From NCBI GenBank assembly GCA_937920635.1, contig CAKZUE010000013.1, positions 62,001-126,000 on the forward strand: a stretch of 64,000 bases of DNA. The letters are read 5' to 3'. Position 1 is the stretch's first letter; the number at the start of each line of letters is the position of its first letter. A program made the position numbers and the translations under genes. Below are positions 1-8,249 of the stretch, in pieces. The notes under the pieces are model-generated. The model was given only the letters and a program-made list of their open reading frames with translations. It did no database searches and had not been told where the DNA came from. Source of the DNA: an uncultured Bryobacteraceae bacterium (GTDB lineage Bacteria; Acidobacteriota; Terriglobia; Bryobacterales; Bryobacteraceae).

Positions 1-157
1 GCAGAAGCCAGGCGGCGGCGGCGCGGGCGTCGCCCACCGTGAGCACGATCATCGGCACAACCAGGATTCCGAGGCCGGGCAGTCCGGTCTTGGCCAGCCC
101 TACGTTGAACGCGCACAACGCGCCGAGCGCCCACTGCCAGGGTTCCAGATGAGGCAT
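1..157 (-). CDS. TSUP-family membrane permease, N-terminal fragment
   Basis: Only the first 52 codons lie in the window; the gene runs off its left edge. The ATG at 155-157 opens a hydrophobic protein carrying GLAKTGLPG at residues 20-28, the family signature near the first helix of TauE/SafE (TSUP) permeases, followed by a second hydrophobic stretch rich in V, P, M and L. Family members export or import sulfur-containing or organic anions, but the substrate cannot be read from this fragment. The next minus-strand gene upstream ends 17 bases away, so the two could be co-transcribed. Confidence 0.75.
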   Translation of the reverse strand, partial: MPHLEPWQWALGALCAFNVGLAKTGLPGLGILVVPMIVLTVGDARAAAAWLL

Positions 158-174
158 GCGTCAAATGGGGAGGA

Positions 175-1230
175 CTATGCTTCCAGCATAACCTCCACCT
201 TGCGGCGGATGGTTGCGGCGGCATCCGGCACGTGGAGAACGTCGCACTCGGAGCCGAGGATGAACGGGCGGCCGGCGGCGCGCATGCGTTCCATCAGCTC
301 ACGAGTCAGGCGGCGGACTTCGTCCTCGGACATGGCAGCATCGGAGTAGAACTGACGGGTCGGCAGGTTGCCGTAGAGCACTGTGTCTTTGGGAACCACG
401 GCGGCGTCCTCCCACAACGTGCGGCTGGAACCGAGGCTGAGCATGGCGGGGTGGAGCTCCTCGGCGAGCGTGCGGACCAGGTCCGTGTTGAGCTGGCCGC
501 AGTCGTGGAGGATCAGATCGGCGCCGCCTGCCGCAATCTCATGCCGCACCCGGCGCAGCGGCGCGAGCACGAACTGTTCCAGCACCTGCGGCGCACGCGC
601 CATCATGCGCGGAGAAAGATAGGTGACGCTGACGGCGGGCTCGCACACGATGACGGCGCGGGCGCCGGCCTCCACCTGCGCGCGGACCGAGCGGAGCACG
701 GTGGCAAGCGACAGGCGCAGCGCCGCCGTAGCGAGCCGCACGCCGCCGTCTTCCTCTTCGGAGACGCCGGAGGCCATCATGGCCAGCGGGGTGATGGGAT
801 CGGCCAGCAGTTTCGTCATCAGGGAGAACGGGCCAATGACCATGCCGATGGGGACCAGATCCGTCCGCGAGGCGATATCGCGGATGGCGCCCTGCTGTGC
901 CAGGCAAGCCGGAGGGAACGGACGCGTCCGTTCTTCCAGCATCCGGGCGACGACTTCCTCCGGGGGCGCTTCCGTGAAGTGGAAGCCGTCCACGGCGTCC
1001 GGCGCCACGCCGAGGGCGGACAGCAGATCGAGCTTTTCGAGCCGCAGATCCATCAGGGGCAGCGCCAGCGGCGTGCGGTAGCGGCGCGCGGCGCGCTCGA
1101 TGACGCGGCCGAGGCGGAGAGGGTCGAGCCGCGCCTCGTCCGGATGCGGCTCTTCGTGAAGCACGAGGTCGGCGCCGATGGGCAGCCGGTGGCCGGCGGC
1201 AGCCAGTTCCAGCAGCAGGGGGCGGATCAT
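175..1230 (-). CDS. URO-D family protein, cobalamin-type methyltransferase-like
   Basis: A 351-residue protein of the uroporphyrinogen decarboxylase superfamily. I chose the ATG at 1228-1230 because a GAGAGAGG ribosome site sits just upstream and the family fold begins there; the frame stays open further upstream. It has an H-x-C pair (H242, C244 in LILHDCGQLN) and a later Cys (C329 in LGSECD). This matches the zinc-ligand pattern of MtaA/MtbA-type methylcobalamin:thiol methyltransferases rather than true HemE. It follows another URO-D gene with an 11-base gap, so the pair is probably one operon. The methyl donor and acceptor are unknown, and no corrinoid protein is visible nearby. Confidence 0.8.
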   Translation of the reverse strand: MIRPLLLELAAAGHRLPIGADLVLHEEPHPDEARLDPLRLGRVIERAARRYRTPLALPLMDLRLEKLDLLSALGVAPDAVDGFHFTEAPPEEVVARMLEERTRPFPPACLAQQGAIRDIASRTDLVPIGMVIGPFSLMTKLLADPITPLAMMASGVSEEEDGGVRLATAALRLSLATVLRSVRAQVEAGARAVIVCEPAVSVTYLSPRMMARAPQVLEQFVLAPLRRVRHEIAAGGADLILHDCGQLNTDLVRTLAEELHPAMLSLGSSRTLWEDAAVVPKDTVLYGNLPTRQFYSDAAMSEDEVRRLTRELMERMRAAGRPFILGSECDVLHVPDAAATIRRKVEVMLEA

Positions 1231-1241
1231 GAGAACCTCTC

Positions 1242-2504
1242 TCACCGGCGCACGCCGTTGAACTCGTGGACGGCATCGATCATGGCCACGATGTTCTCCA
1301 CGGGCGTGCCGCTCTGGACGTTGTGCACGGCATTGAAGACGAAGCCTCCGCCGGGCGCGAAGATCTCGCACCGCCGCAGCACTTCTTCGCGCACCTGGGC
1401 CGGCGTGCCGAAGGGAAGCGTCTTCTGCGTGTCCACGCCGCCGCCCCAGAAGACGAGGCGGCCGCCGTAGCGCTCTTTGAGCGATGCGGGATCCATGCCG
1501 GCGGCCGAGCACTGCACCGGATTGATGATATCGAAACCGGCTTCGATGAAGCTGTCGAAGAACTTCTCCACGCTGCCGCAGGAATGTTTGAAACATTTCC
1601 ACTGCGTGTTGCGATGGCTCCAGGAGCAGATCTCCCGGTAGAAGGGGAACCACAGCTCGCGGAACGTCTTCACCGAACAGAACTGCGATGTCTGCGTGCC
1701 AAAATCCGTGCCGCAGAGGAACACGGCGTCCACCGAGTCTCCGATGGCGGCGTGGATGCGCGCCAGATTCTCCAGCGCCACCTCGCACTGCCGCTCAAAG
1801 ACGCGGCGGACGTGCCAGGGGCGCGACACGGTGCTCATGTACCATTCCGCCACGTCCCGGATGCCGCGCGGATGCTTCAGGAACGGCGCGGGCACCAGCG
1901 CGATGTCGCCGAAGGCGGCGCCCCCGAAGGAGCCGAGAATGCCACAACCGGTGGAGAGCGCCTCCTGGGAGGCGCGCCGGAGGTGATCGAGGTCCTCTTC
2001 CGAGACGACGGTGAACTCTTCGCAGTTGTCCTCCGGATCCAGGCGGGACTCATCGATGGGGGGCTGGCGGATGATGGTATCGAAAAACGCGCTGCCTACC
2101 GGCATTCTGCCGCTGGGCGGCGCCGAAAGGTCGCCCTCCGGATAGATGAGGATTGTCCCATCCGGCTCCGTAGTGGTCCGGAAGTTCTCCGGCACGAGCA
2201 CCGTCAGTCCGCGGAAATCCCACTCGCGCCAGCCCGAGTTTTCGAAGCCGAACAGGTTTGTGCGGGAGAAAACGCCAACCACGTCGATGCCCATCGCCTG
2301 GCGCAGATCATTGTCGATCCAGCCGAGCATCTGGTAGGGCTCGTGCACCATGACGGGGCGCTTTTCCAGCCCGTAGTAATCGCGCAGCGCAGCGACGCAG
2401 GAGACGTGGATCCCGGTAACCGCTGAAGAGCCGAAGTCGATAGGCACACGGTCGGGCTCCCGGTGTTCGAGCGTGGCGCGCAGCCGCTCTCTGGATGACG
2501 GCAT
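1242..2504 (-). CDS. URO-D family protein
   Basis: A 420-residue URO-D superfamily protein. The start at 2504 is set by a strong GGAAAGGAGA site 6 bases upstream; an in-frame ATG ten codons earlier lacks one. Residues 1-25 (SRERLRATLEHREPDRVP) are the classic N-terminal motif of this group. An H-S-C pair (H307, C309) matches the metal-binding H-x-C of methyltransferase-type members, but the C-terminal position that often carries the third Cys reads FNAVHNVQ. It is probably co-transcribed with the shorter URO-D gene downstream. The likely role is corrinoid-linked methyl transfer or demethylation; the substrate is unknown and porphyrin metabolism is unlikely. Confidence 0.8.
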   Translation of the reverse strand: MPSSRERLRATLEHREPDRVPIDFGSSAVTGIHVSCVAALRDYYGLEKRPVMVHEPYQMLGWIDNDLRQAMGIDVVGVFSRTNLFGFENSGWREWDFRGLTVLVPENFRTTTEPDGTILIYPEGDLSAPPSGRMPVGSAFFDTIIRQPPIDESRLDPEDNCEEFTVVSEEDLDHLRRASQEALSTGCGILGSFGGAAFGDIALVPAPFLKHPRGIRDVAEWYMSTVSRPWHVRRVFERQCEVALENLARIHAAIGDSVDAVFLCGTDFGTQTSQFCSVKTFRELWFPFYREICSWSHRNTQWKCFKHSCGSVEKFFDSFIEAGFDIINPVQCSAAGMDPASLKERYGGRLVFWGGGVDTQKTLPFGTPAQVREEVLRRCEIFAPGGGFVFNAVHNVQSGTPVENIVAMIDAVHEFNGVRR

Positions 2505-2571
2505 CGTCTCTCCTTTCCGCCGGGGCAAACCCATGCCAATGCTACCCTAGGAACAGGCTCGTTTCCACCCG

Positions 2572-2925
2572 ATGGAAATCTTCAAGGAATTCACCTTCGA
2601 AGCCGCCCACCGCCTGCCCAATCTGCCGCCGGAACACAAGTGCTCGCGGCTGCACGGACACTCCTTCCGCGTCCGAGTGTGCGTCAGCGGACCGGTGGAC
2701 GAGCAGACCGGATGGGTGATGGACTTCGGCGACATCAAGGCTCTGTGCAAGCCGGTGATCGACGAACTCGACCACCGCTATCTGAACGAAATTCCGGGGC
2801 TCGAGAATCCCACCAGCGAACGCATCGCCATCTGGCTGTGGCACAGGATCCGCCCGCAACTGCCGCAACTGAGCGCGGTCGAAGTGCGGGAGACGTGCAC
2901 GGCAGGATGCCGGTACGAGGGTTGA
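2572..2925 (+). CDS. queD: 6-carboxy-5,6,7,8-tetrahydropterin synthase QueD
   Basis: A 117-residue protein of the tunnelling-fold 6-PTPS family. It has zinc ligands H13, H28 and H30, the catalytic Cys C24 in the short CSRLHGH spacing typical of bacterial QueD, and the Asp-His dyad D67-H68 in LDHRYLN. The pterin-anchoring Glu lies in VEVRET near the C terminus. QueD converts 7,8-dihydroneopterin triphosphate to 6-carboxytetrahydropterin for queuosine and 7-deazaguanine synthesis. It stands alone between divergent and co-directional neighbours; queC and queE are not in the window. It differs clearly from the two longer-spacing paralogues near 48.4-49.3 kb. Confidence 0.9.
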   Translation: MEIFKEFTFEAAHRLPNLPPEHKCSRLHGHSFRVRVCVSGPVDEQTGWVMDFGDIKALCKPVIDELDHRYLNEIPGLENPTSERIAIWLWHRIRPQLPQLSAVEVRETCTAGCRYEG

Positions 2926-2941
2926 AGGCCCGGGCCATTTC

Positions 2942-2972
2942 GCGACAATAAGATCTGGAACTATTGTATAAT
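2942..2972 (+). promoter_or_regulatory. candidate sigma-70-type promoter for the SagB-like gene
   Basis: A perfect TATAAT hexamer at 2967-2972 lies 26 bases before the ATG at 2999 in otherwise GC-rich DNA. A GCGACA hexamer at 2942-2947 could serve as a -35 element, with a long 19-base spacer. The -10 element is convincing; the -35 is weak. Confidence 0.45.
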
Positions 2973-2998
2973 TCCGGGTAGACTGTTCTGGACGAACC

Positions 2999-3661
2999 AT
3001 GAAGCCCCGTGTGACGCCACAGGACCATGCACCCGCGGCCATGCCGGCTTCCCGCCGTGCGGCTGGCGCAAGCCGGGTTGTTCTGCCTGAGCCGTTGCCG
3101 CTGGAGGCGAGGCTGGACGAGTGCCTGAAGAGACGGCGCAGCACGCGCGAATACGCCGAGGCGCCGATTCCATTGCAGGAACTCTCCACGCTGCTATGGG
3201 CGGCGCAAGGGGTCACGTCTCCCGGTGGACTGAGAACGGCGCCTTCCGCCGGAGCGATCTACCCGGTGAAGAGCTATATGCTCGCGTTTCGTGTGCAGGG
3301 GCTGGCGGCGGGGTTCTACTCGTTCGATCCCGAGCAGCGGACGCTGACTCTGCTCGCCAAAGGGACAAAGCAGGAGCGCGTGGCCAAGGTCTGCGGAGAC
3401 CAGCAGTGCGTGGCCGAGTGCGCCGCCGGGCTGCTGCTGACCGCCTGGTACGGGCGGCTGCGGCGTGAATTCGGCGATGCCGCCGAGCAGCTCGCCCTGA
3501 TCGAGGCGGGCCATATCGGCCAGAACTGGCATCTGGCGGCGGCGGCACTGAGGCTGGGCTCGGTCAGCATCGGCAAGATCGACCCCGTGGCGCTCAAGCT
3601 GCTGCTGCCGCTTCCCGAAGATGAGCATCCGCTCTACCTCCTCATCACGGGCAAGCCATGA
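2999..3661 (+). CDS. SagB-like FMN nitroreductase-family oxidoreductase
   Basis: A 220-residue nitroreductase-fold protein. The RRSTREY motif near residues 46-52 binds the FMN phosphate, and the segment TAPSAGAIYPVKSY near residues 80-93 is typical of SagB-type dehydrogenases. The C-terminal half keeps the EAGHIGQN helix shared by this family. SagB enzymes oxidise azolines in thiazole/oxazole-modified peptides, but no cyclodehydratase or precursor peptide gene is visible here, so a general FMN oxidoreductase role is as likely. The residues before about 35 are poorly conserved in style, so a later start is possible. A TATAAT box precedes it and it converges with the rhamnosidase gene. Confidence 0.75.
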   Translation: MKPRVTPQDHAPAAMPASRRAAGASRVVLPEPLPLEARLDECLKRRRSTREYAEAPIPLQELSTLLWAAQGVTSPGGLRTAPSAGAIYPVKSYMLAFRVQGLAAGFYSFDPEQRTLTLLAKGTKQERVAKVCGDQQCVAECAAGLLLTAWYGRLRREFGDAAEQLALIEAGHIGQNWHLAAAALRLGSVSIGKIDPVALKLLLPLPEDEHPLYLLITGKP

Positions 3662-3672
3662 GCGCGGCCGGG

Positions 3673-3733
3673 CCGCCCCTCCGGCGGGCGGCGGCGATTT
3701 CCGGCTGCCCGGCGGGCGCCGCCAGATAGCCGG
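3673..3733. terminator. possible bidirectional terminator region
   Basis: Between two convergent genes lie a hairpin with arms CCGCCC (3673-3678) and GGGCGG (3686-3691) around a 7-base loop, and a wider pair CCGGCT (3701-3706) with AGCCGG (3728-3733). There is no U tract, so this would be an atypical terminator; position is the main argument. Confidence 0.3.
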
Positions 3734-3748
3734 ATTCTCAGATCTGTC

Positions 3749-6700
3749 TCATTCCGCGGTGAAGCGGTATGTGCCCGAGCCGGTTTCGAACACGGTGTAG
3801 CCCTGCTCGACGCGCGCGGGCTTCAGGCCGCCGGATTCCGTCACCTTGCCGGTGGAAGGAACATGGATCGTGGCCGACGTGTTGGGCGGAATCGTCACTT
3901 CCATCTCCAGCCCGCCTCCAGCGCGCTTCCAGGAAGAAGTGATGGGACCGTAAAGCGAGCGGTGCGTCGCTTTGACGAAATCCAGCCCTGACAGCGCATA
4001 GGGCTTGATGAGGATGTGCTGGAAGCCTGGTCTTTCGGGATCCGGGCGGATGCCGGCCAGGTATTCGTACATCCAGACGGCGAGGTCGCCGATCTGCATG
4101 ACGTGGTTCATGGAGTTCATCGCCGGGTCGGCGGTGTCGCCGTTCCAGAGCTCCCAGATGGTGGTGGCGTCTTTGGATATCATGTAGCCCCAGCCCGGGT
4201 AGGTGGTCTGGGTGGAGATGGCGAGAGCGACGTCGGGGCGGCCGTTGTCGGAAAGCGTGCGCATCAGCCACTGCGCGCCCACCAGCCCCACGCCCACATG
4301 GTTGTTGCTCTCCTTCTCGATCTTCTCGACGAGGCGGTCGAAGACGCGGCTGCGGTCCTGCGCAGGCACCATGTCAAAGGCGAGCGGCAGGACGCTGGAG
4401 GTCTGCGTGCCGTTGTCGAACCGCGCTTCCTGCGCCTTGTACCAGGTGCGGAGGAAGGCTTCTTTGAGCTGCGCCGCCAGCTTGTCGAGTTCAGCCGCAT
4501 CCTCGTTCCGCCCGAGCATGCGCGCGTTGGCGCTGACGTATTTCACCATCTGGTGATAGTAAGCCGTACTGAGCAGAGGTCCGGCGGTGATCCGCGCCGG
4601 GTCTTTCGAATGGATCAGCTTCGGATCCTCGGGCGGCACGCACCAGTCGCCGTACGTGTTGCGCGGCATGATGCCGTCCTTGAGGAACTGGCGCATGTAA
4701 TCGACCCACTTCTTCATGCCTTCGTAGTGGCGTTCGATGATGCGCCGGTCGCCGTACTGGCGGTAGACCATCTGGGTAGCGAGCACATAGGTGCTGGGCC
4801 AGACGATGCCGTCGTTGTACAGCACCCAGTAGGTGGGGGCGACATCCGGGATGCTGCCCGTGGGCCTCTGCGAATCGGCGATGTCCTGAATCCACTTGGT
4901 GTAAAAAGCGGCGACATCGAACAGGTAGCTCTCACTGAGGCTGACGACGCTGCGGTCGCCGAGCCAGCCCTGCTTCTCATCGCGCTGCGGGCAGTCTGTC
5001 GGGATGCTGCGGTAATTGCCGCGGATGCCCCAGTAGATGTTGCGGTGAATGCGGTTCAGCAGCGTGTGCGAGCTCTCCCACTCTCCGGCGCGCGGCATGG
5101 CATCGTGGACGACGCGGCCTTCGACGGCGTCGAGACCGGGCTTGCCCGGATAGCCGGTGATCTCGATATAGCGGAAGCCGTGGTAGGTGAAGCGCGGCTC
5201 CCAGACTTCAGCGCCGCCGCCTTTCAGGATGTAGGTGAGCGTGGCGCGCGCGCCGCGGAGGTTGTCGACATACAGGTCGCCGTTGCCGCGCAGGGACTCG
5301 GCCAGCCGCAATTGCACGCGCGCGCCCGCCGGCCCCTGCACCCTGAGCCGCACCCAGCCGACCATGTTCTGGCCAAGATCGTAGATGAAGACGCCCGGGC
5401 GCAGCTCTTTCATCGTTTTGGGCGCCAGCGTCTCGATCACGCGCAGCGGTTCGGCCATCTGCGCGCGCAACGCGCCCGGCGGTCCCTGCACGGCCTGGGC
5501 GGCTTCCCATTTGGAATCGTCGAATCCGGCTTGCGCCCAGCCGGGCATCTCCATGCGCGCGTCGTAAACCTCGCCGTCGTACTCGTTGTTGGCGCGGATG
5601 GGGCCATCGGTGGTCAGCTTCCAGGTCTCGTCCGTCGCCACGACCTGTTTGCGTCCGCCGGCGTACTCGAGTTCGATCTGCGCGATGGCCTTGGGATAGC
5701 CGTAGCCGCGCGCCGGCAGCGGGATGCGGCGGCGCGGCTGCCAGTAGCGTCCGTTGCCGAGCCAAAGCCCCACGGCGTTGCGGCCGGGCTTGAGCATCGA
5801 AGTGATGTCGTGCGTGACATAGAAGACGCGCTTTTCATACTCGGTGAGTCCCGGCGAAAGCACGTCGTCCCCGGCTTTGGCGCCGTTGAGATAGAGCTCG
5901 CTCAGGCCGAGCCCTGCCACGTAGGCGGTGGCGCGGCGCAGGCGCGGCTCGACGTCGAACTCTTTACGAAGCATGCGCGCCGGCAGCGCCTGCTCTTCGC
6001 GCAGGCCCACTTCGCCCCAGGGATCCATGCCGAACGGACCCAGGGCTTTTGCTGGCTTCCATCCTTCATCGTCCTTGCGCAGCGCCTCCCAGTGATCTCC
6101 CGTGTAAAACATCAGCGGATCGCCGGCAGCGAATTCGATCTTCAGCGCGCCGAGCACTCCAGCCGGATCCTCGCGCGTGTTGCGGGCGACGACCAGCAAT
6201 TCGTTCTCGCCGGGCTTGAGCCACGGCTCAATGTGAAGCACCATGGGCAGCGTTGGATTGTTGCCCTTGCCAGCGAACTCGCCATTGACGGACAGCTCGA
6301 AGCTGTTGTCAGCCCCGAGGACGAACGTGGCCGTTTTGAGGGCGCGGTCAGCGGGCAGGGTGAAACGGGCGCGGAAGCGGCGCGTCTCGGCAGGCGCCTG
6401 CCTGGCGGGGTCGCCCTCGTCAAACCAGATCCACTGCGCTTCGCGCAGCCACTGGAACGGGCTGTGCGGATCCTTGTAATAGGTCTTCTCCTCGCGCCCG
6501 ATCCATTTTCCCTTCCAGTCATCAGGCTTGAGCAGCCCCATTGACCAGCGCGCGGTTTCGCTCCAGGCCGAGGGTTGGCCCGCCTGGTCCCAGACCATCA
6601 CGCGCCACCAGACGGGCTGGCCGGAGGCGAGCGGCTTGCCCTGATAGGCCACGTGAACGCTTTGATCGCCGGCCACCTTGCCGGTGTCCCACAGATCGCC

Positions 6701-6931
6701 GCGGCCGGATTGCGCGAGCGCCGCCGTGCTGGACACGATGACGCGGTAGGCGCTTTGACGGAGATTGCGCGTGGCAGGGCTGGCGGCTTCGAGTTTCCAG
6801 CTCAGCCGCGGCGCGGTTTCGTCGATGCCCAGCGGGTCCTTGCGGTATTCGGTTCGCAGATCCGCAGGCTTCAAGGAAGCGGCCTGTGCGGCGAGCGCCA
6901 GCACGGCGAGGAACAGAAGTATTCGCTTCAT
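3749..6931 (-). CDS. secreted GH78 alpha-L-rhamnosidase
   Basis: A 1060-residue exported enzyme that releases terminal alpha-L-rhamnose from plant or microbial glycans. The start at 6931 follows a GAGGAG ribosome site and gives a clean signal peptide (MKRILLFLAVLALAAQAA). An N-terminal Ig-like domain (about 25-150) is followed by a GH2-like jelly-roll insert near 170-310, the rhamnosidase beta domains, then the alpha/alpha-barrel. The catalytic segment DCPQRDEKQGWLGD near residues 645-660 supplies the acidic residues, and WELWNG near residue 930 supplies the C-terminal catalytic Glu. A beta-sandwich closes the protein. Its length is typical for multi-domain GH78. No transporter or rhamnose catabolic gene is adjacent. 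Confidence 0.93.
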   Translation of the reverse strand: MKRILLFLAVLALAAQAASLKPADLRTEYRKDPLGIDETAPRLSWKLEAASPATRNLRQSAYRVIVSSTAALAQSGRGDLWDTGKVAGDQSVHVAYQGKPLASGQPVWWRVMVWDQAGQPSAWSETARWSMGLLKPDDWKGKWIGREEKTYYKDPHSPFQWLREAQWIWFDEGDPARQAPAETRRFRARFTLPADRALKTATFVLGADNSFELSVNGEFAGKGNNPTLPMVLHIEPWLKPGENELLVVARNTREDPAGVLGALKIEFAAGDPLMFYTGDHWEALRKDDEGWKPAKALGPFGMDPWGEVGLREEQALPARMLRKEFDVEPRLRRATAYVAGLGLSELYLNGAKAGDDVLSPGLTEYEKRVFYVTHDITSMLKPGRNAVGLWLGNGRYWQPRRRIPLPARGYGYPKAIAQIELEYAGGRKQVVATDETWKLTTDGPIRANNEYDGEVYDARMEMPGWAQAGFDDSKWEAAQAVQGPPGALRAQMAEPLRVIETLAPKTMKELRPGVFIYDLGQNMVGWVRLRVQGPAGARVQLRLAESLRGNGDLYVDNLRGARATLTYILKGGGAEVWEPRFTYHGFRYIEITGYPGKPGLDAVEGRVVHDAMPRAGEWESSHTLLNRIHRNIYWGIRGNYRSIPTDCPQRDEKQGWLGDRSVVSLSESYLFDVAAFYTKWIQDIADSQRPTGSIPDVAPTYWVLYNDGIVWPSTYVLATQMVYRQYGDRRIIERHYEGMKKWVDYMRQFLKDGIMPRNTYGDWCVPPEDPKLIHSKDPARITAGPLLSTAYYHQMVKYVSANARMLGRNEDAAELDKLAAQLKEAFLRTWYKAQEARFDNGTQTSSVLPLAFDMVPAQDRSRVFDRLVEKIEKESNNHVGVGLVGAQWLMRTLSDNGRPDVALAISTQTTYPGWGYMISKDATTIWELWNGDTADPAMNSMNHVMQIGDLAVWMYEYLAGIRPDPERPGFQHILIKPYALSGLDFVKATHRSLYGPITSSWKRAGGGLEMEVTIPPNTSATIHVPSTGKVTESGGLKPARVEQGYTVFETGSGTYRFTAE

Positions 6932-6999
6932 GACGGTGCACTCCTCACGTGAAGACGGCTGCGGCCGCGGGCCGGGCCGCCTGACGAAACTGCATCTTA

Positions 7000-7566
7000 T
7001 CAACCCCTGTGCGGCTTCGTGCAGGCCGCGGCGCCCCGCCGCCAGCAGCCGGGCTCGTGCGCGTCGACAAGCCCCATGGCCTGCATGAAGGACTCGACCG
7101 TCACAGGCCCCACAAAGGTCCAGCCGCGGCGCTTCAGCTCGCGCGCCAGCTCGCGCGGCTCGCGCCCCTGGAAAGACCAGAAGAAGCGGTGGAGCGAGCC
7201 CTGCTCTTCGGCCAGCTCGCACGCCCGCCTTGCGTTGTTCAGCACGGACGCGATCTTGCCGCGATGGCGGATGATGCCCGGATCGCGCACCAGCCGTTGC
7301 ACGTCCTGCTCGCCCCAGCGCGCCAGGCGCCGGAAGTCGAAGCCCGCGAAGGCGCGGCGGAAGGCCTCGCGCTTGCGCAGCACGGTGAGCCAGCTCAGCC
7401 CCGCCTGGAATCCTTCGAGGCAGATCTTCTCAAACAGGCGGACATCGTCAAACACGGGCACGCCCCACTCCAGATCGTGGTAGGCGACGTAGTCCTCCGC
7501 GGTTCCGCTCCAGGCGCAGCGCAAGCGCCCGTCGGGGCCAGCCAGGAGGCGCGGGCGGTTGTCCAT
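7000..7566 (-). CDS. tag: DNA-3-methyladenine glycosylase I
   Basis: A 188-residue base-excision repair glycosylase that removes 3-methyladenine from alkylated DNA. The zinc-snap residues of Tag are present: C17 in the RCAW motif, H30 in YHDLEWG, and H170 with C174 (HxxxC) near the C terminus. The WTFVGPVTVESFMQAMG segment is diagnostic for Tag. A short Arg- and Cys-containing tail follows C174. It lies downstream of nothing obvious on its strand and diverges from the sigma-factor gene. Confidence 0.93.
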   Translation of the reverse strand: MDNRPRLLAGPDGRLRCAWSGTAEDYVAYHDLEWGVPVFDDVRLFEKICLEGFQAGLSWLTVLRKREAFRRAFAGFDFRRLARWGEQDVQRLVRDPGIIRHRGKIASVLNNARRACELAEEQGSLHRFFWSFQGREPRELARELKRRGWTFVGPVTVESFMQAMGLVDAHEPGCWRRGAAACTKPHRG

Positions 7567-7664
7567 GCCGCTCTTCAGATTGCCAGATCGGCGGCGGGCG
7601 AGGCAGGCCGCGCCGCGTTTTGCATAGTTCAGGATCCCGAACTCCTGTGATACAACGGAGCGGG

Positions 7665-8249
7665 ATGGCGTACTGCGAAGCGCGGTGTCTGACAGCCGTA
7701 CCGAACGAGGCCTGCACCGGAGGGGAGTGCCTGGTGGAGCAGGCGCAGCGGGGCGACGGAGAGGCGCGGGACCGGCTTTTCAGCCTCCTGGCGCCCGCTG
7801 TGACGCGGCAGGCGCAGCGGCTGTGCGGAACCGGCGGAATGGCGCAGGACGTTGCGCAGGCGGCGCTGGTTCAGGTGCTCGAACACCTCTCCGAGCTGCG
7901 CCGTCCGGACCGGCTCGGCGCTTGGGTGCGGCGGATTGTGATCAACGCCTGCCGCATGGAGAGACGCAGCCAGGCGGCAAGATCGCACAAAGAAGAAACT
8001 TGCGGAGAGAGGGCCTCTGCGCCGGACGGCGGAGAACAGCGGCTGGATGCAAGAAGGCAACTGTGGCGAGTGCTGCATGCCGCGCCTCAACTGCCGCCGC
8101 TTCTTGAGGAGACGTTCCGGCTTCGCGTGGTGGAAGGGCTGACGACACAGCAGGCGGCTGCCCGCCTCGGGGTGAGCCCTGAAGTGATCCGGGCGCGGCT
8201 CTGCCGTGCCAGGAGACGGTTGCGGGCTGCGGAAGACGGCGGCCGCTAG
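7665..8249 (+). CDS. ECF-like RNA polymerase sigma factor
   Basis: A 194-residue two-domain sigma factor. Region 2 covers about residues 25-95 (LAPAVTRQAQRL through RLGAWVRRIVINACRME) and region 4 covers about 140-190 (LEETFRLRVVEGLTTQQAAARLGVSPEVIRARL), with a helix-turn-helix. It would redirect RNA polymerase to a stress or envelope regulon. No anti-sigma gene is adjacent. The ATG at 7665 has a GGAG six bases upstream; an in-frame ATG at 7620 gives 15 extra residues without a ribosome site. Its TAG overlaps the stop of the convergent ccmH-like gene inside a CTAG. Confidence 0.85.
   Translation: MAYCEARCLTAVPNEACTGGECLVEQAQRGDGEARDRLFSLLAPAVTRQAQRLCGTGGMAQDVAQAALVQVLEHLSELRRPDRLGAWVRRIVINACRMERRSQAARSHKEETCGERASAPDGGEQRLDARRQLWRVLHAAPQLPPLLEETFRLRVVEGLTTQQAAARLGVSPEVIRARLCRARRRLRAAEDGGR

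Noticed and set aside
2999-3661. A thiazole/oxazole-modified peptide cluster
   Set aside because: Only the SagB-like oxidoreductase is present; no YcaO, E1-like or precursor peptide is visible on either strand nearby.
4016-6544. 842-codon open frame on the plus strand across the rhamnosidase gene
   Set aside because: It mirrors the minus-strand GH78 gene. The translation is rich in His, Arg, Gly and Val with no domain or ribosome site, as expected for antisense frames in GC-rich DNA.
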